A stretch of 64,000 bases of DNA from contig JAWBSH010000002.1 of assembly GCA_038843015.1 (NCBI GenBank), positions 62,001 to 126,000 of the forward strand, given 5' to 3'. This DNA comes from Zestosphaera sp. (GTDB taxonomy: Archaea; Thermoproteota; Thermoprotei_A; Sulfolobales; NBVN01). The stretch's first letter is position 1. Every line of letters begins with the position of its first letter. Of the stretch, positions 8,908-16,644 are shown in pieces. The notes under the pieces are model-generated. The model searched no databases. It saw only the letters and a list, made by a program, of their open reading frames with translations, and was not told the DNA's origin. The translations under genes were made by a program, and so were the position numbers.

Positions 8908-9363
8908 CTAGCGTTCTGCTCTTCTTATTCTTCGCCCGTCACCTAAAACCCAGAATTCTCCGTTTTCCCTAACCTCAAGCTTCGATATAGGAACTTCGTG
9001 TTTGACTCTCTCTAACACATACTCAGCAGCCTTGAAAGCCTTACTTCTTTCTTTGGCAGTAACGAATATGTAGATTGTTGGGTCTCCAGGCCTTAAATTA
9101 CCTACTCTGTGAACCACAACCACATCCCTAACTCCGAACTCCTTAACTGCATCCTCACCAATTTCTCTCATCTTACTCAGAGCGAAGCTCTCATACGCTT
9201 CGTAAATCAGTTCACTCACTAATTCATTGTTTACTAACCCCTTAACGAAACCCATGAAAATCACCAACGCTCCACACCCATCCCTAGAAGAATCCCTAGA
9301 TAATCTCTCTAGATACTCATTAACGTCTAACTTCTCTCTCGTTATTAATACTTCTACAGCCAT
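8908..9363 (-). CDS. moaE: Molybdopterin synthase catalytic subunit MoaE
   Basis: MoaE transfers sulfur from MoaD thiocarboxylate to the pterin to make the dithiolene. The 151-residue protein shows GALVIFMGFVKG, HRVGNLRPGDPTIYI and VKHEVPISKLE. The last block carries the catalytic lysines, although the usual W of VPIWK is S here. An open frame continues upstream through moaD, but ATG 9363, eight bases after GGTGG, matches family length and gives MAVEVLITREKL. It is the downstream member of a moaD-moaE pair, convergent with moaC. Confidence 0.93.
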   Translation of the reverse strand: MAVEVLITREKLDVNEYLERLSRDSSRDGCGALVIFMGFVKGLVNNELVSELIYEAYESFALSKMREIGEDAVKEFGVRDVVVVHRVGNLRPGDPTIYIFVTAKERSKAFKAAEYVLERVKHEVPISKLEVRENGEFWVLGDGRRIRRAER

Positions 9364-9367
9364 TTCA

Positions 9368-9628
9368 TCAACCACCAGCAGCCGGCGGTAATAGAGTGAC
9401 TTCGTCTTCTTTCTTAAGTAAGTACTCATCACTAATGACGCGGTCATTAACTAGTATTATCAAGGATATATTAGCTTCTTCGACCTTCTTGAGAAATTCA
9501 CTGAACCACTCGAGCTTGCCTGATAGGAAGTTTAGTAATTCCCTAACCTTTACAGGACCCTCTAACTCAATATCTACTGACTCAGTCTTAGCGAAGTCCC
9601 TCAATATTCCGAAAAACTTTATTTTCAT
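9368..9628 (-). CDS. moaD: Molybdopterin synthase sulfur carrier MoaD
   Basis: An 86-residue ubiquitin-fold protein beginning MKIKFFGILRDFAKTESVDI and ending LLPPAAGG, the exposed Gly-Gly tail that is adenylated and thiocarboxylated. A GGTGAG Shine-Dalgarno sits upstream of ATG 9628. The stop is 4 bp before the moaE start, so the two synthase subunits should be made together. A second Gly-Gly carrier is encoded at 16414-16644 beside a tungsten oxidoreductase. Confidence 0.93.
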   Translation of the reverse strand: MKIKFFGILRDFAKTESVDIELEGPVKVRELLNFLSGKLEWFSEFLKKVEEANISLIILVNDRVISDEYLLKKEDEVTLLPPAAGG

Positions 9629-9676
9629 CTGTACTCACCTGACCTCCTCTCGCTTTTTAGGGTAGGGTTTAGTCTC

Positions 9677-9823
9677 GTGCTAGGTCTCGGACGTAGTGCA
9701 CGACTCAAGAATATAGCTCTTGCTTTCGAATCTGCACTTAGAAGGTCACTTCCTGAATACTTAGAAGTCATTATTGACAGCATGCTTATCATCAAGAGAT
9801 ACTATAAACACAGACTTTTATAA
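9677..9823 (+). CDS. Possible small protein, 48 residues
   Basis: GTG 9677 to TAA 9821-9823 encodes a 48-residue peptide with a charged, amphipathic middle (ARLKNIALAFESALRR, LPEYLEVIIDSM) and a basic end. A purine-rich AGGGTAGGG lies about ten bases upstream. The composition looks like a real helical protein or the tail of a decayed gene, because the frame stays open to the left as far as about 9636. No family is recognised. It sits in the divergent region between moaD and the thiamine transporter. Confidence 0.3.
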   Translation: MLGLGRSARLKNIALAFESALRRSLPEYLEVIIDSMLIIKRYYKHRLL

Positions 9824-9878
9824 GCAATTATTCCTGTCGTCCCAAGAAGTGAGGCTTTTGCTGTGGAAGTATTTTGGT

Positions 9879-9911
9879 TTATCATAATAGTTTTATTATC
9901 ATTATGATAAT
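9879..9911 (+). promoter_or_regulatory. Dyad operator upstream of the ECF transporter operon
   Basis: ATTATCAT-T-ATGATAAT (9895-9911) is a dyad with perfect 8-bp arms around one base. A further copy of the half-site, TTATCATAAT, lies at 9879-9888. The dyad overlaps the AT-rich promoter of the double-ATPase gene (start ATG 9934), where a repressor would block TBP/TFB. TTATC/GATAA half-sites recur at 13996-14016 in front of the ThiR-type regulator operon, which makes that regulator the natural candidate; binding has not been shown. Confidence 0.55.
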
Positions 9912-9933
9912 ATAGTTATTGGGTCATGCAAAA

Positions 9934-11367
9934 ATGTTAAGAGTAGATGTCAGAGCTGCTGGTTATAGGGCGGGTGAAGCAGTACTGAAGAGAGTCGGGT
10001 TTACGTGTAGTAGTGGAGAGTTAGTTCTGGTTGGTGGGTTTTCAGGTTCAGGTAAGACTACATTATTACTCACTATTTCAGGCGTTCTTTCCTCACTCCT
10101 TGGTGGTTGGGTTGATGGCTCGGTGCTAATCAATAACGTGGACACGCTCAAGACAGATTCTGCCGTGTCGAGGCTTATTGGCCTCGTGCTTCAAGATCCC
10201 GAGAAGCAATTATTGATGCCTACGCCTCTAGATGAAGTTCTCTTTACTCTAGAGAATCTAGGGTTCAGTGAAGAAGAAGCTCTAAATAGAGCTACTGAGT
10301 TATTGAAGAGATTCGGTCTTTTTGATAAGAGATTTAATCATGTAGAGACTCTCTCAGGAGGTGATAAGAGAAGACTGTCTCTCGCCTCAGCAATATCTCA
10401 CAAGCCATATCTAGTTATGCTCGACGAGCCTACAGCGTCTATGGACCCTTGGGGCATAAGAGAAGTCAGAAAGTTCGTTGCTGACTTGATTAGGGAAGGT
10501 AATATTGTCTTGATTGTTGAGCACAAAATCAAGTATTTTCTAGATCTTGCTGACAAGCTAATATTGATGAGTTCTGGAGAAAAGATAGCTGAATACTCAA
10601 GAGATGAGCTTACTTCGAGAGACCTACGTGAAAAGCTTAGAGACGCTAACGTAGACGTCGAGCCTATTCATGAAGTGCTTGAGAAATCAAGTAACGAGAA
10701 GAAGAGATTCGGTAAAGCCCTACTAACTGTTGAGGGACTTGAGTGCTGGCATGACCCTGAGAAACCTCTTCTCAAGGGAGTTTCTTTCGAGGTAAGGGAA
10801 GGTGAAGTCTTAACCATAGTAGGGCCTAACGGTTCGGGCAAGACTACTTTACTGAAAACCATAGCGGGATTTCATAAAGGTTACTCAGGAGAGATTAGAT
10901 TTCATGACAAAAGAAAAGTATTCTACGTTAGTCAAACACCCGATTACATGTTCCTCGAGAACACTGTTGAAAGAGAGTTAATGCTCACATCGTCCAGAAC
11001 AGGCATCTCAATTAATGCTTTAATAGAGAAAGTACCTTTCTATACCGAGAAAAAGAATTCTCCCCCATATAGACTAAGTCTAGGCCAGCGTAGGTGGTTA
11101 ACATTAGTTATTGCATGGGCTTATACGCCCGACATAATATTGATGGACGAACCCACAGTAGGGCTAGATCTAGGTTTACTCAATACTTTATTTAATCATG
11201 TAAGAGAGTTAAGCGAAGAAGGAATCTCTTTCTTAATATCTACTCACGACCCGAGGGTTCTCTTAGGATTAGCAGACAGGTCTCTCGTAATTGAGGGAGG
11301 CAAGATTAAAGAAGTAGAGCCTTATAAGGCTGCCTTAATGCTTGAGAGCGTTGCAGGTGTTTATTGA
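9934..11367 (+). CDS. ECF transporter double ATPase (fused EcfA1-EcfA2)
   Basis: A 477-residue protein with two ABC ATPase domains in one chain. Domain 1 has GFSGSGKT at about 35-42, signature LSGGDKRR and Walker B LVMLDEPTASMD. Domain 2 has GPNGSGKT near 295, signature LSLGQRRW and ILMDEPTVGLD. Tandem CbiO-like ATPases of this kind drive group II ECF vitamin transporters. ATG 9934 is preferred over TTG 9919 and lies about 25 nt from the TATA-like AT stretch, so the message may be nearly leaderless. The stop overlaps the next start (TGATG). The YkoE-like subunit downstream points to thiamine or its pyrimidine precursor. Confidence 0.9.
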   Translation: MLRVDVRAAGYRAGEAVLKRVGFTCSSGELVLVGGFSGSGKTTLLLTISGVLSSLLGGWVDGSVLINNVDTLKTDSAVSRLIGLVLQDPEKQLLMPTPLDEVLFTLENLGFSEEEALNRATELLKRFGLFDKRFNHVETLSGGDKRRLSLASAISHKPYLVMLDEPTASMDPWGIREVRKFVADLIREGNIVLIVEHKIKYFLDLADKLILMSSGEKIAEYSRDELTSRDLREKLRDANVDVEPIHEVLEKSSNEKKRFGKALLTVEGLECWHDPEKPLLKGVSFEVREGEVLTIVGPNGSGKTTLLKTIAGFHKGYSGEIRFHDKRKVFYVSQTPDYMFLENTVERELMLTSSRTGISINALIEKVPFYTEKKNSPPYRLSLGQRRWLTLVIAWAYTPDIILMDEPTVGLDLGLLNTLFNHVRELSEEGISFLISTHDPRVLLGLADRSLVIEGGKIKEVEPYKAALMLESVAGVY

Positions 11368-12077
11368 TGAAGCTTAAATATAGAGAATCAACACTATTTC
11401 TTTACGCTCTAGGTATTTCTTTAGTAGCGTTCATAGCTAACTCTATTAACTCAATAATGCTCCCTTCACTACTTAACGGGATCTTAGGTTTCGTTTTAGG
11501 CGGCAAGAAATTACCTCAGAAGTTGCTGGCGATACTTCTGCTCTTAAACGCGTGGGGAGCATTCCTAAACGGACTCTACTTTCATAATTTTGGTGAAGTA
11601 ATTATATCAACTCAAGCAATAGTAATTAGGAGAGGCGCGATAGAGTCCTTCTTGTTAGTTAGCTTAAGATTCTTCCTAGTAGTTGGTGCTACTCTACTCA
11701 TGCTCGGCTTAGTCAACGTAAGAGACTTGATAAAATCGCTAGAAAGAGACTTGAGAATTCCACCAGGAATAGCTTTCTCAATAGCTTACGCATTCAGGTT
11801 ATTCCCTCTATTAAGTAAAGATTTAAGCGAAATTTACGTGGCTAGGAAAGAACGAGGCGTTACTTCAGTAGTGCTGAAGCCTAGTGACCTGAGAAGCATC
11901 TTGCTACCACTACTTAACTTAAGCTATGAGAGGGCTGTGTGGGGCGGTATTTCTGCAGAACTTAGAGGCTTAAGACTTAGGAAGATGTCTGATAGAAAAT
12001 CTTTAGGAGTAGGAGACCTCATCATATTGTCTACGCTAATTCTACAATGGGCAACCGTATTCTACCCACTACTTTAA
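11367..12077 (+). CDS. ECF transporter T component (EcfT/CbiQ family)
   Basis: A 236-residue membrane protein with about five helices and the two signature cytoplasmic loops of EcfT: ARKERG near residue 165 and SAELRG near residue 200, which couple to the two ATPase halves. ATG 11367 overlaps the preceding stop (TGATG) and follows AGGTG, so it is coupled to the ATPase gene. The S component comes after a 108-bp gap with its own dyad, so the three genes may not form one simple transcript. Confidence 0.9.
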   Translation: MKLKYRESTLFLYALGISLVAFIANSINSIMLPSLLNGILGFVLGGKKLPQKLLAILLLLNAWGAFLNGLYFHNFGEVIISTQAIVIRRGAIESFLLVSLRFFLVVGATLLMLGLVNVRDLIKSLERDLRIPPGIAFSIAYAFRLFPLLSKDLSEIYVARKERGVTSVVLKPSDLRSILLPLLNLSYERAVWGGISAELRGLRLRKMSDRKSLGVGDLIILSTLILQWATVFYPLL

Positions 12078-12121
12078 CTCCGTTATCGTCCGTTTAAAAG
12101 AGTGTTTGTTAGTTCTTACAC

Positions 12122-12159
12122 TATAACTAAGCAATAAATATTTTTATTTTTTAGTTATA
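12122..12159 (+). promoter_or_regulatory. 9-bp inverted repeat around the S-component promoter
   Basis: TATAACTAA (12122-12130) and TTAGTTATA (12151-12159) are exact complements with a 20-nt spacer holding the TATA-like AATATTTTTATTTT. The S-component start ATG 12186 is 26 bp downstream of the right arm. The geometry suits an operator embracing the core promoter. Its core differs from the TTATC/GATAA dyads at 9895 and 13996, although an ATTATC half-site follows at 12162-12167. Confidence 0.45.
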
Positions 12160-12185
12160 ACATTATCTATGGTGAGCGTCACGTG

Positions 12186-12707
12186 ATGAGAGCTAGATTC
12201 ACAAGCATAGACTTAGCTTTGTTAGCTGTAGCGGGAGTGATAAGCGGCGTTGTATTTACTGCTACTTGGACAATATACAACATATCAGAAGTTGTTGTAG
12301 GGCCTGTAGGCGCTAGAGTAATTAGTTATGGTTTGTGGTTTATAGGGGCTCCGCTAGCAGCTTCTCTCCTAAAGAAGCCTTCATCAGCACTTCTAGGAGA
12401 GTTCCTGGGTTCTTTAGTCGAGACCCTGATAGCTCCTGCAGGCGGCATAACTAACGCTATTTACGGATTTACTCAAGGGCTTGCTTCAGAACTAGGTTAC
12501 CTAATATTTAGGTATAGGCGCTGGGATATGCTTTCAGGAGCTCTCGCAGGAGCATTAGCCGGCATCCCAGCAGTTAGTCTGGATGCCCTCCTCTTTGGTC
12601 TGATAGGAGGACCTGCAGAGATGAGTTTATGGTTTTTAGCAGCCTGCGTTAGCGGAGCTATTTACGGTGCTGTAGTATCTTCCGTAAGTCTTAGTATCAG
12701 GAAATAA
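12186..12707 (+). CDS. ykoE: ECF transporter S component, YkoE-like (thiamine/HMP)
   Basis: The substrate-binding membrane subunit, about 173 residues with five to six helices. Motifs typical of the YkoE family are present: the N-terminal DLALLAVAGVISGVVFTATW, then PLAASLLKKPSSALLGEFLGS and PAGGITNAIYGFTQGLASE. YkoE proteins take up thiamine or hydroxymethylpyrimidine. ATG 12186 (after GGTGAG) is chosen over GTG 12183. Its stop abuts the convergent ThiR-type gene exactly, supporting a shared role in thiamine supply. Confidence 0.82.
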   Translation: MRARFTSIDLALLAVAGVISGVVFTATWTIYNISEVVVGPVGARVISYGLWFIGAPLAASLLKKPSSALLGEFLGSLVETLIAPAGGITNAIYGFTQGLASELGYLIFRYRRWDMLSGALAGALAGIPAVSLDALLFGLIGGPAEMSLWFLAACVSGAIYGAVVSSVSLSIRK

Positions 12708-13682
12708 CTACTCAACACAAGTAAGAGCTTTTTTAACAGCTTTAATAGCACTCAACGAGAAAACATAGATAACTGGCTCTATACCTAAACCACCAGAGTC
12801 AGCTATCGCGTCAGGCTCTCCGCCCAACTCACTAACGATTTTTTCCAGAGAAATAAAGAACTCCTCGATTGATTTATGAGGTCCTGTCTTAACCACATTC
12901 AATCCTGAAGAACTTAACTTCTCAATGCACTTCTCATCATACTTAATCGCTATAGCTGACCTTATGTTAGGAAACCTACTCATCACTTTAAGTAATACGT
13001 TCGCGGTGTGCTTACTCCCGCCCTTTATAGGATCACCTACAGCTATTACTCTATCACCGGACTTCACTATCCTCCCAGAAAAACCTGCCACGTCCCTAAA
13101 ATCTCTCGCGTTAGGGGGAGCTGAAACTATGTTCATGCCGACTTCAGGAATTATCTCATGGCCTCTAGGATGAAAACTCAGTATTTCGTAAGCTACCTTA
13201 ACTTCCTCTACGTAAGGGTCGCTAACCTCCTCAAATAACTTAAAACAGACTTCGCAATCTCTAGGAACTACAGACGATATTTTCTTGTGGGTCTTGCAGA
13301 GCAAACCTCTTCTCAAGATAGAGTTGAGAAAATTACTTATTAATTCTAAGTATTCGCGGTAGTTATCATTTACGAGCCTCTCTACTAAGACCTCTACAGT
13401 TCTCACAACCTCGCTCACGTCTAGTCCTAAGTCCTCAAGTCTCTTAAGGTATTCTGAGTAACTCACACTCATGTACTTGCTGATCATCGGCTGAGAAATT
13501 CCTAATAGTTTAGATATGCGTAGTTGCCCAAGACCTTTCTCATATAATTTATGAGCTAACAGACCCCTCAACTCTGGCATTACAAACTCACTAATTAAAT
13601 CATGCGGTATCAATCCTGTCCCCGATAAAAATAAGTTAAGAAACTTTAAATGACGTGATGTAAGTCTTAGGACACCACTCAA
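12708..13682 (-). CDS. thiR: HTH-ThiN transcriptional regulator (ThiR type)
   Basis: A protein of about 324 residues: an N-terminal helix-turn-helix (LRGLLAHKLYEKGLGQLRIS then LLGISQPMISKYM, about 45-75), a central segment with a C-x(2)-C-like CEVCFKLF, and a C-terminal ThiN domain ending in DAIADSGGLGIEPVIYVFS. ThiN alone is a thiamine-phosphate synthase; HTH-ThiN fusions are known as archaeal ThiR regulators of thiamine genes, which fits the ECF operon next door. Some HTH-ThiN proteins are fused to ThiD, but no kinase domain is present here. TTG 13682 overlaps the upstream stop (TTGA); TTG 13694 is the alternative. Candidate operators lie at 13996-14016 and 9879-9911. Confidence 0.8.
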   Translation of the reverse strand: MSGVLRLTSRHLKFLNLFLSGTGLIPHDLISEFVMPELRGLLAHKLYEKGLGQLRISKLLGISQPMISKYMSVSYSEYLKRLEDLGLDVSEVVRTVEVLVERLVNDNYREYLELISNFLNSILRRGLLCKTHKKISSVVPRDCEVCFKLFEEVSDPYVEEVKVAYEILSFHPRGHEIIPEVGMNIVSAPPNARDFRDVAGFSGRIVKSGDRVIAVGDPIKGGSKHTANVLLKVMSRFPNIRSAIAIKYDEKCIEKLSSSGLNVVKTGPHKSIEEFFISLEKIVSELGGEPDAIADSGGLGIEPVIYVFSLSAIKAVKKALTCVE

Positions 13683-13978
13683 GAGCCCTCGCAACTAGTC
13701 TTGGAAGGAGGTAGAAGTAGTGAGGGGCACTCCATACAGCCGCTCTCTAAATGCATCACATGTATACAGCAGGTTGCGAAACCTTCGTTTTTCTCATTAA
13801 CTAATTTAATGTATAGGTAATCTCCTTTCAGATCTGCTTCTATCTTAGCAACGTTTTGAGTTATTCTATGAAGACATACGTCGTAGTTTTTCTCAGCATA
13901 CTTAATAGAAAGCAGCACCTCATACAAACCCTCAGACTTCCTAATCTCCTTAACATTTACATTAACTAAACTCCCCAA
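13679..13978 (-). CDS. Hypothetical Cys-rich protein upstream of thiR
   Basis: A 99-residue protein with an N-terminal alpha/beta region (residues 1-68) and a C-terminal cluster of cysteines: CCIHVM, then GCMECP, then a final C. CC and C-x2-C spacing could bind a metal or Fe-S cluster. I do not recognise the family. TTG 13978 follows AGGGGA. The stop TGA overlaps the TTG start of the thiR-type gene, so the two should be co-translated, which suggests a role in sensing or in thiamine metabolism. Confidence 0.6.
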   Translation of the reverse strand: MGSLVNVNVKEIRKSEGLYEVLLSIKYAEKNYDVCLHRITQNVAKIEADLKGDYLYIKLVNEKNEGFATCCIHVMHLESGCMECPSLLLPPSKTSCEGS

Positions 13979-13995
13979 TTCTATCCCCTAAACAA

Positions 13996-14016
13996 TTATC
14001 TTCTCGAGTAAGATAA
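13996..14016. promoter_or_regulatory. Dyad operator in the thiR / GPN divergent promoter region
   Basis: TTATCTT (13996-14002) and AAGATAA (14010-14016) form a perfect 7-bp dyad with a 7-nt spacer (CTCGAGT, itself nearly symmetric). It lies 18 bp from the start of the Cys-rich protein/thiR operon (TTG 13978), in the position of a core promoter, and 44 bp from the GPN GTPase start. It shares TTATC/GATAA half-sites with the ECF operon dyad, consistent with autoregulation. Confidence 0.5.
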
Positions 14017-14059
14017 GCTTAACTTTTTGTGAGCCTATCTACTACGAGGGTGTAGACGT

Positions 14060-14818
14060 GTGAGTACGAGAATCATAGTGTTCTCAGGACCTGGAGCTTC
14101 CGGAAAAACCTCTCTTACAGCTGCTTTCAGCGAGTGGCTCGCAAAAGAATTTAGTTCGAGCGTCAGCATAGTGAACCTAGACCCGGCAGTAGAGAAACTC
14201 CCCTATAATCCTGATTTTGACGTGCGTGAGCTAATAGATTTCAGGAAGTTAATGAGTGAGGAGGGCTTAGGCCCTAACGGGGCTATGATTAGAGCTGTTG
14301 ATATGTTAGCTGAGAAAAACAAGGAAATACTTACCAGATTAAGAAAGTTAAAAAGAGATTATATTCTTGTAGACACCCCGGGCTTAAGTGAGCTGTTTTT
14401 GTTACGAGATTCAGGACCTAAAGTAGTCAAGGCATTAAAGAAGGTAGCTCTACCGATAGTCATTTACCTGAATGACGTCACAGCAAGCAAGACCCCGGCT
14501 GAAGCTGTCGTGACGTACTTAATGAGCTTAGTAGTTCGGTTGAGGCTTGACGTCCCTGTAATACCTGTCCTCAGCAAGTCAGACTTACTAAAAAATCAAC
14601 TAAAAAAGACGTTCTCTGAAGAGATAAGTAGTCTAGCAGAAAAATTATCTCAAAGCAATGGCTTACTCAGCGAGCTGGCGAACGAGCTTACTAAGATTTT
14701 AAGTATGTATGCGATACCAACACGCGTGATAGCTGTATCAGCTATAACTAAAGAAGGTTTCCACTCACTCTATTCAGTTATTCATGAAGTGTTTTGCGCG
14801 TGCGGTGATTTAACCTGA
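14060..14818 (+). CDS. GPN-loop GTPase
   Basis: A 252-residue P-loop GTPase. The P-loop is GPGASGKTS at 10-18, the family-defining Gly-Pro-Asn insertion is GLGPNGAM at about 69-76, switch II is VDTPGLSEL, and the base-recognition motif is SKSD instead of NKxD. Eukaryotic GPN proteins assist RNA polymerase assembly; archaeal members are dimeric GTPases of uncertain role. The start is GTG 14060. The last 9 bp overlap the convergent phosphorylase gene. Confidence 0.9.
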   Translation: MSTRIIVFSGPGASGKTSLTAAFSEWLAKEFSSSVSIVNLDPAVEKLPYNPDFDVRELIDFRKLMSEEGLGPNGAMIRAVDMLAEKNKEILTRLRKLKRDYILVDTPGLSELFLLRDSGPKVVKALKKVALPIVIYLNDVTASKTPAEAVVTYLMSLVVRLRLDVPVIPVLSKSDLLKNQLKKTFSEEISSLAEKLSQSNGLLSELANELTKILSMYAIPTRVIAVSAITKEGFHSLYSVIHEVFCACGDLT

Positions 14819-16333
14819 GATTAACCTGAACAAAGTATTCCTAATATCAGCTAATCTCACGAAAGTCTTAGCAGCATTTATGGAAACCTTCAAATATTTC
14901 TCAGGCTCGTTAAAGTACATATTGATTATTTCGTTTAATTTCTTACTAAACTCTCTGTATTCCTCTTCATCTACTTCGTTAGCTCTATGGTCAGTGTAAA
15001 TATCTATAAACTCAGAAATATCTTTGCCGAAAAGCCAGCCATTATATCCATCCTTAATCATCTCTAAAACCGCGCCGTCTCTAGATGCTAGTGTTGGGAC
15101 GCCGTTAACTCCCGCCTTCATGAAGCTAGTGCCTGACGCCTCCCAACCCGGGAAAGGAGTGAATAAAAGCAGGTCAGAGCCTCTTAGCAAGTACTTAGCG
15201 TCTTCTAAGCCGTAGTTATTTAAGTATACTACGTTCTCGTACTTTCTTGACAACCTGAGAAATTCCCTCGCGTACATCTTGCCGTAAGTGTCTTGGGGGT
15301 GAGGCTTGCCGCCCAAGACATAAAAGACTTTCAAATCTTTGTTATCTTCTATGAACCTAGCTATGAAGTACGGCCTTTTATACTTAACTACTCTCCTTAC
15401 CCAAGTTACTATAGGGGTCCCAGGCTCAGGCAACTTACTGAAACCTGCTTTCTTAAGATATGTTATGAGTTCTTCCCTAAGCTTCTGTCTAATCTTCTTG
15501 TAGGCCTCAAGATCGACCTCGTCTCTTAAAACGTAATTAAGCATTTCCCTGTCACACCACCTATTCAAACTAATCCCGTTAGTAGCGTCAGTAAGTCTGT
15601 CAGCAACGCCGGGTGTCACGCCTCTCATTATCTTCAGTTGCTTCCTAGACACTACGTAGCTCTTAGGTACCAATTTAATTATGCATTCAGTCAGGTTTAT
15701 GTAGTTGTCTCTGATACACTCTCTAAGCTTATCTAAACCAAACTCGGAAATTAACCACTCTTTATGAATTACTGGGTGAGCCCACGGTCCGGGCGAGTGT
15801 GTCACGAACTTAACTTTAGATAAGTCTTTAAGAGCAAAGGCAGCCATCCCAGCAAAACTTTCTTGAAGATGTATTTCAGTGATGTCTCCCAACAAGCCAG
15901 ATTCAATCAGGGTTGCCGCACCTTTACTTAAGATGAGATACTTGAGGAACATCTCCTCTGTATTCTTCTCTACATATAGTTTTCTAGTGAGTTCTACCGC
16001 CCAGAGAGGTTTTAAAACTCTCAGTAAGACTAGTTTAGATCCAGACACCTCAAACATAACAGAATCTAGAGTTATTTCTTCGCCTCTAACTTTTATTGTA
16101 AAAGAGCCTAAGTTTCGCCCATTAGAAACTACCCAATCATCACTAACTTCAGCAAGATCTCCATTGCTAACCTCATATGAGGCGTAACCTCCAGGATGAT
16201 ACATCGTGATGACGGCGTAGTCTATACCTATAGACTTAGCCTCAATAAGCTTATCGCCTTCAAGAACTCCTAAACCACCAGCAAATTTAGTTAGGCCCTC
16301 AATAGCTACTTCAGGAGTCACACTAACGTACAT
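14810..16333 (-). CDS. Alpha-glucan (glycogen/maltodextrin) phosphorylase, GT35
   Basis: A 507-residue short archaeal-type phosphorylase releasing glucose-1-phosphate from alpha-1,4-glucans. The telltale block GWEASGTSFMKAGVNG (about residue 397) matches the phosphorylase EASGTSNMK motif that contains the PLP lysine. NGISLNRW, VTWVRRVVKYKRPYF and GGKPHPQDTYGK are also family blocks. ATG 16333 follows GGGGG. It complements the amylopullulanase-MalEFG operon at 21-28 kb by processing imported maltodextrins. A GT5-type glucan synthase is the main alternative but fits the EASGT block less well. Confidence 0.82.
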   Translation of the reverse strand: MYVSVTPEVAIEGLTKFAGGLGVLEGDKLIEAKSIGIDYAVITMYHPGGYASYEVSNGDLAEVSDDWVVSNGRNLGSFTIKVRGEEITLDSVMFEVSGSKLVLLRVLKPLWAVELTRKLYVEKNTEEMFLKYLILSKGAATLIESGLLGDITEIHLQESFAGMAAFALKDLSKVKFVTHSPGPWAHPVIHKEWLISEFGLDKLRECIRDNYINLTECIIKLVPKSYVVSRKQLKIMRGVTPGVADRLTDATNGISLNRWCDREMLNYVLRDEVDLEAYKKIRQKLREELITYLKKAGFSKLPEPGTPIVTWVRRVVKYKRPYFIARFIEDNKDLKVFYVLGGKPHPQDTYGKMYAREFLRLSRKYENVVYLNNYGLEDAKYLLRGSDLLLFTPFPGWEASGTSFMKAGVNGVPTLASRDGAVLEMIKDGYNGWLFGKDISEFIDIYTDHRANEVDEEEYREFSKKLNEIINMYFNEPEKYLKVSINAAKTFVRLADIRNTLFRLISG

Positions 16334-16413
16334 AAAGACCCCCTAAACATTCAATACGTTAGCAAAATAAGCTTATTCCGTCAACGTGAAGTAGTTAGTT
16401 ACTGCTTAAAGTC

Positions 16414-16644
16414 TTAGCCACCGCGAAAAAGCCTAAACACTATGAGTTCCTTATATGAGCAGGCGTCCTCAGAAAACTTCAGAGTTTTAAATCCATCACT
16501 TACTGCTATGACTTCTAAATCTGTTTTTACTCCTCTCAAATCAAAGACTTTAGCTACTAGATCTCCTACACTAATACACTCTCTCAGGTCTAAACATACA
16601 GGCTCCTCGAACAGCCCGACTGCTCTAACGCATATTCTATGCAT
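16414..16644 (-). CDS. MoaD/ThiS-like sulfur carrier next to AOR
   Basis: A 76-residue beta-grasp protein starting MHRICVRAVGLFEEPVCLDL and ending VFRLFRGG, with the terminal Gly-Gly required for activation. ATG 16644 overlaps the AOR stop (TGATG) after AAGGTT, so it is translated with AOR. Such carriers are repeatedly found with tungsten aldehyde oxidoreductases and probably help make or sulfurate their tungstopterin. It is divergent from the moaD at 9368-9628, so it is likely a specialised copy rather than a redundant one. Confidence 0.8.
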   Translation of the reverse strand: MHRICVRAVGLFEEPVCLDLRECISVGDLVAKVFDLRGVKTDLEVIAVSDGFKTLKFSEDACSYKELIVFRLFRGG

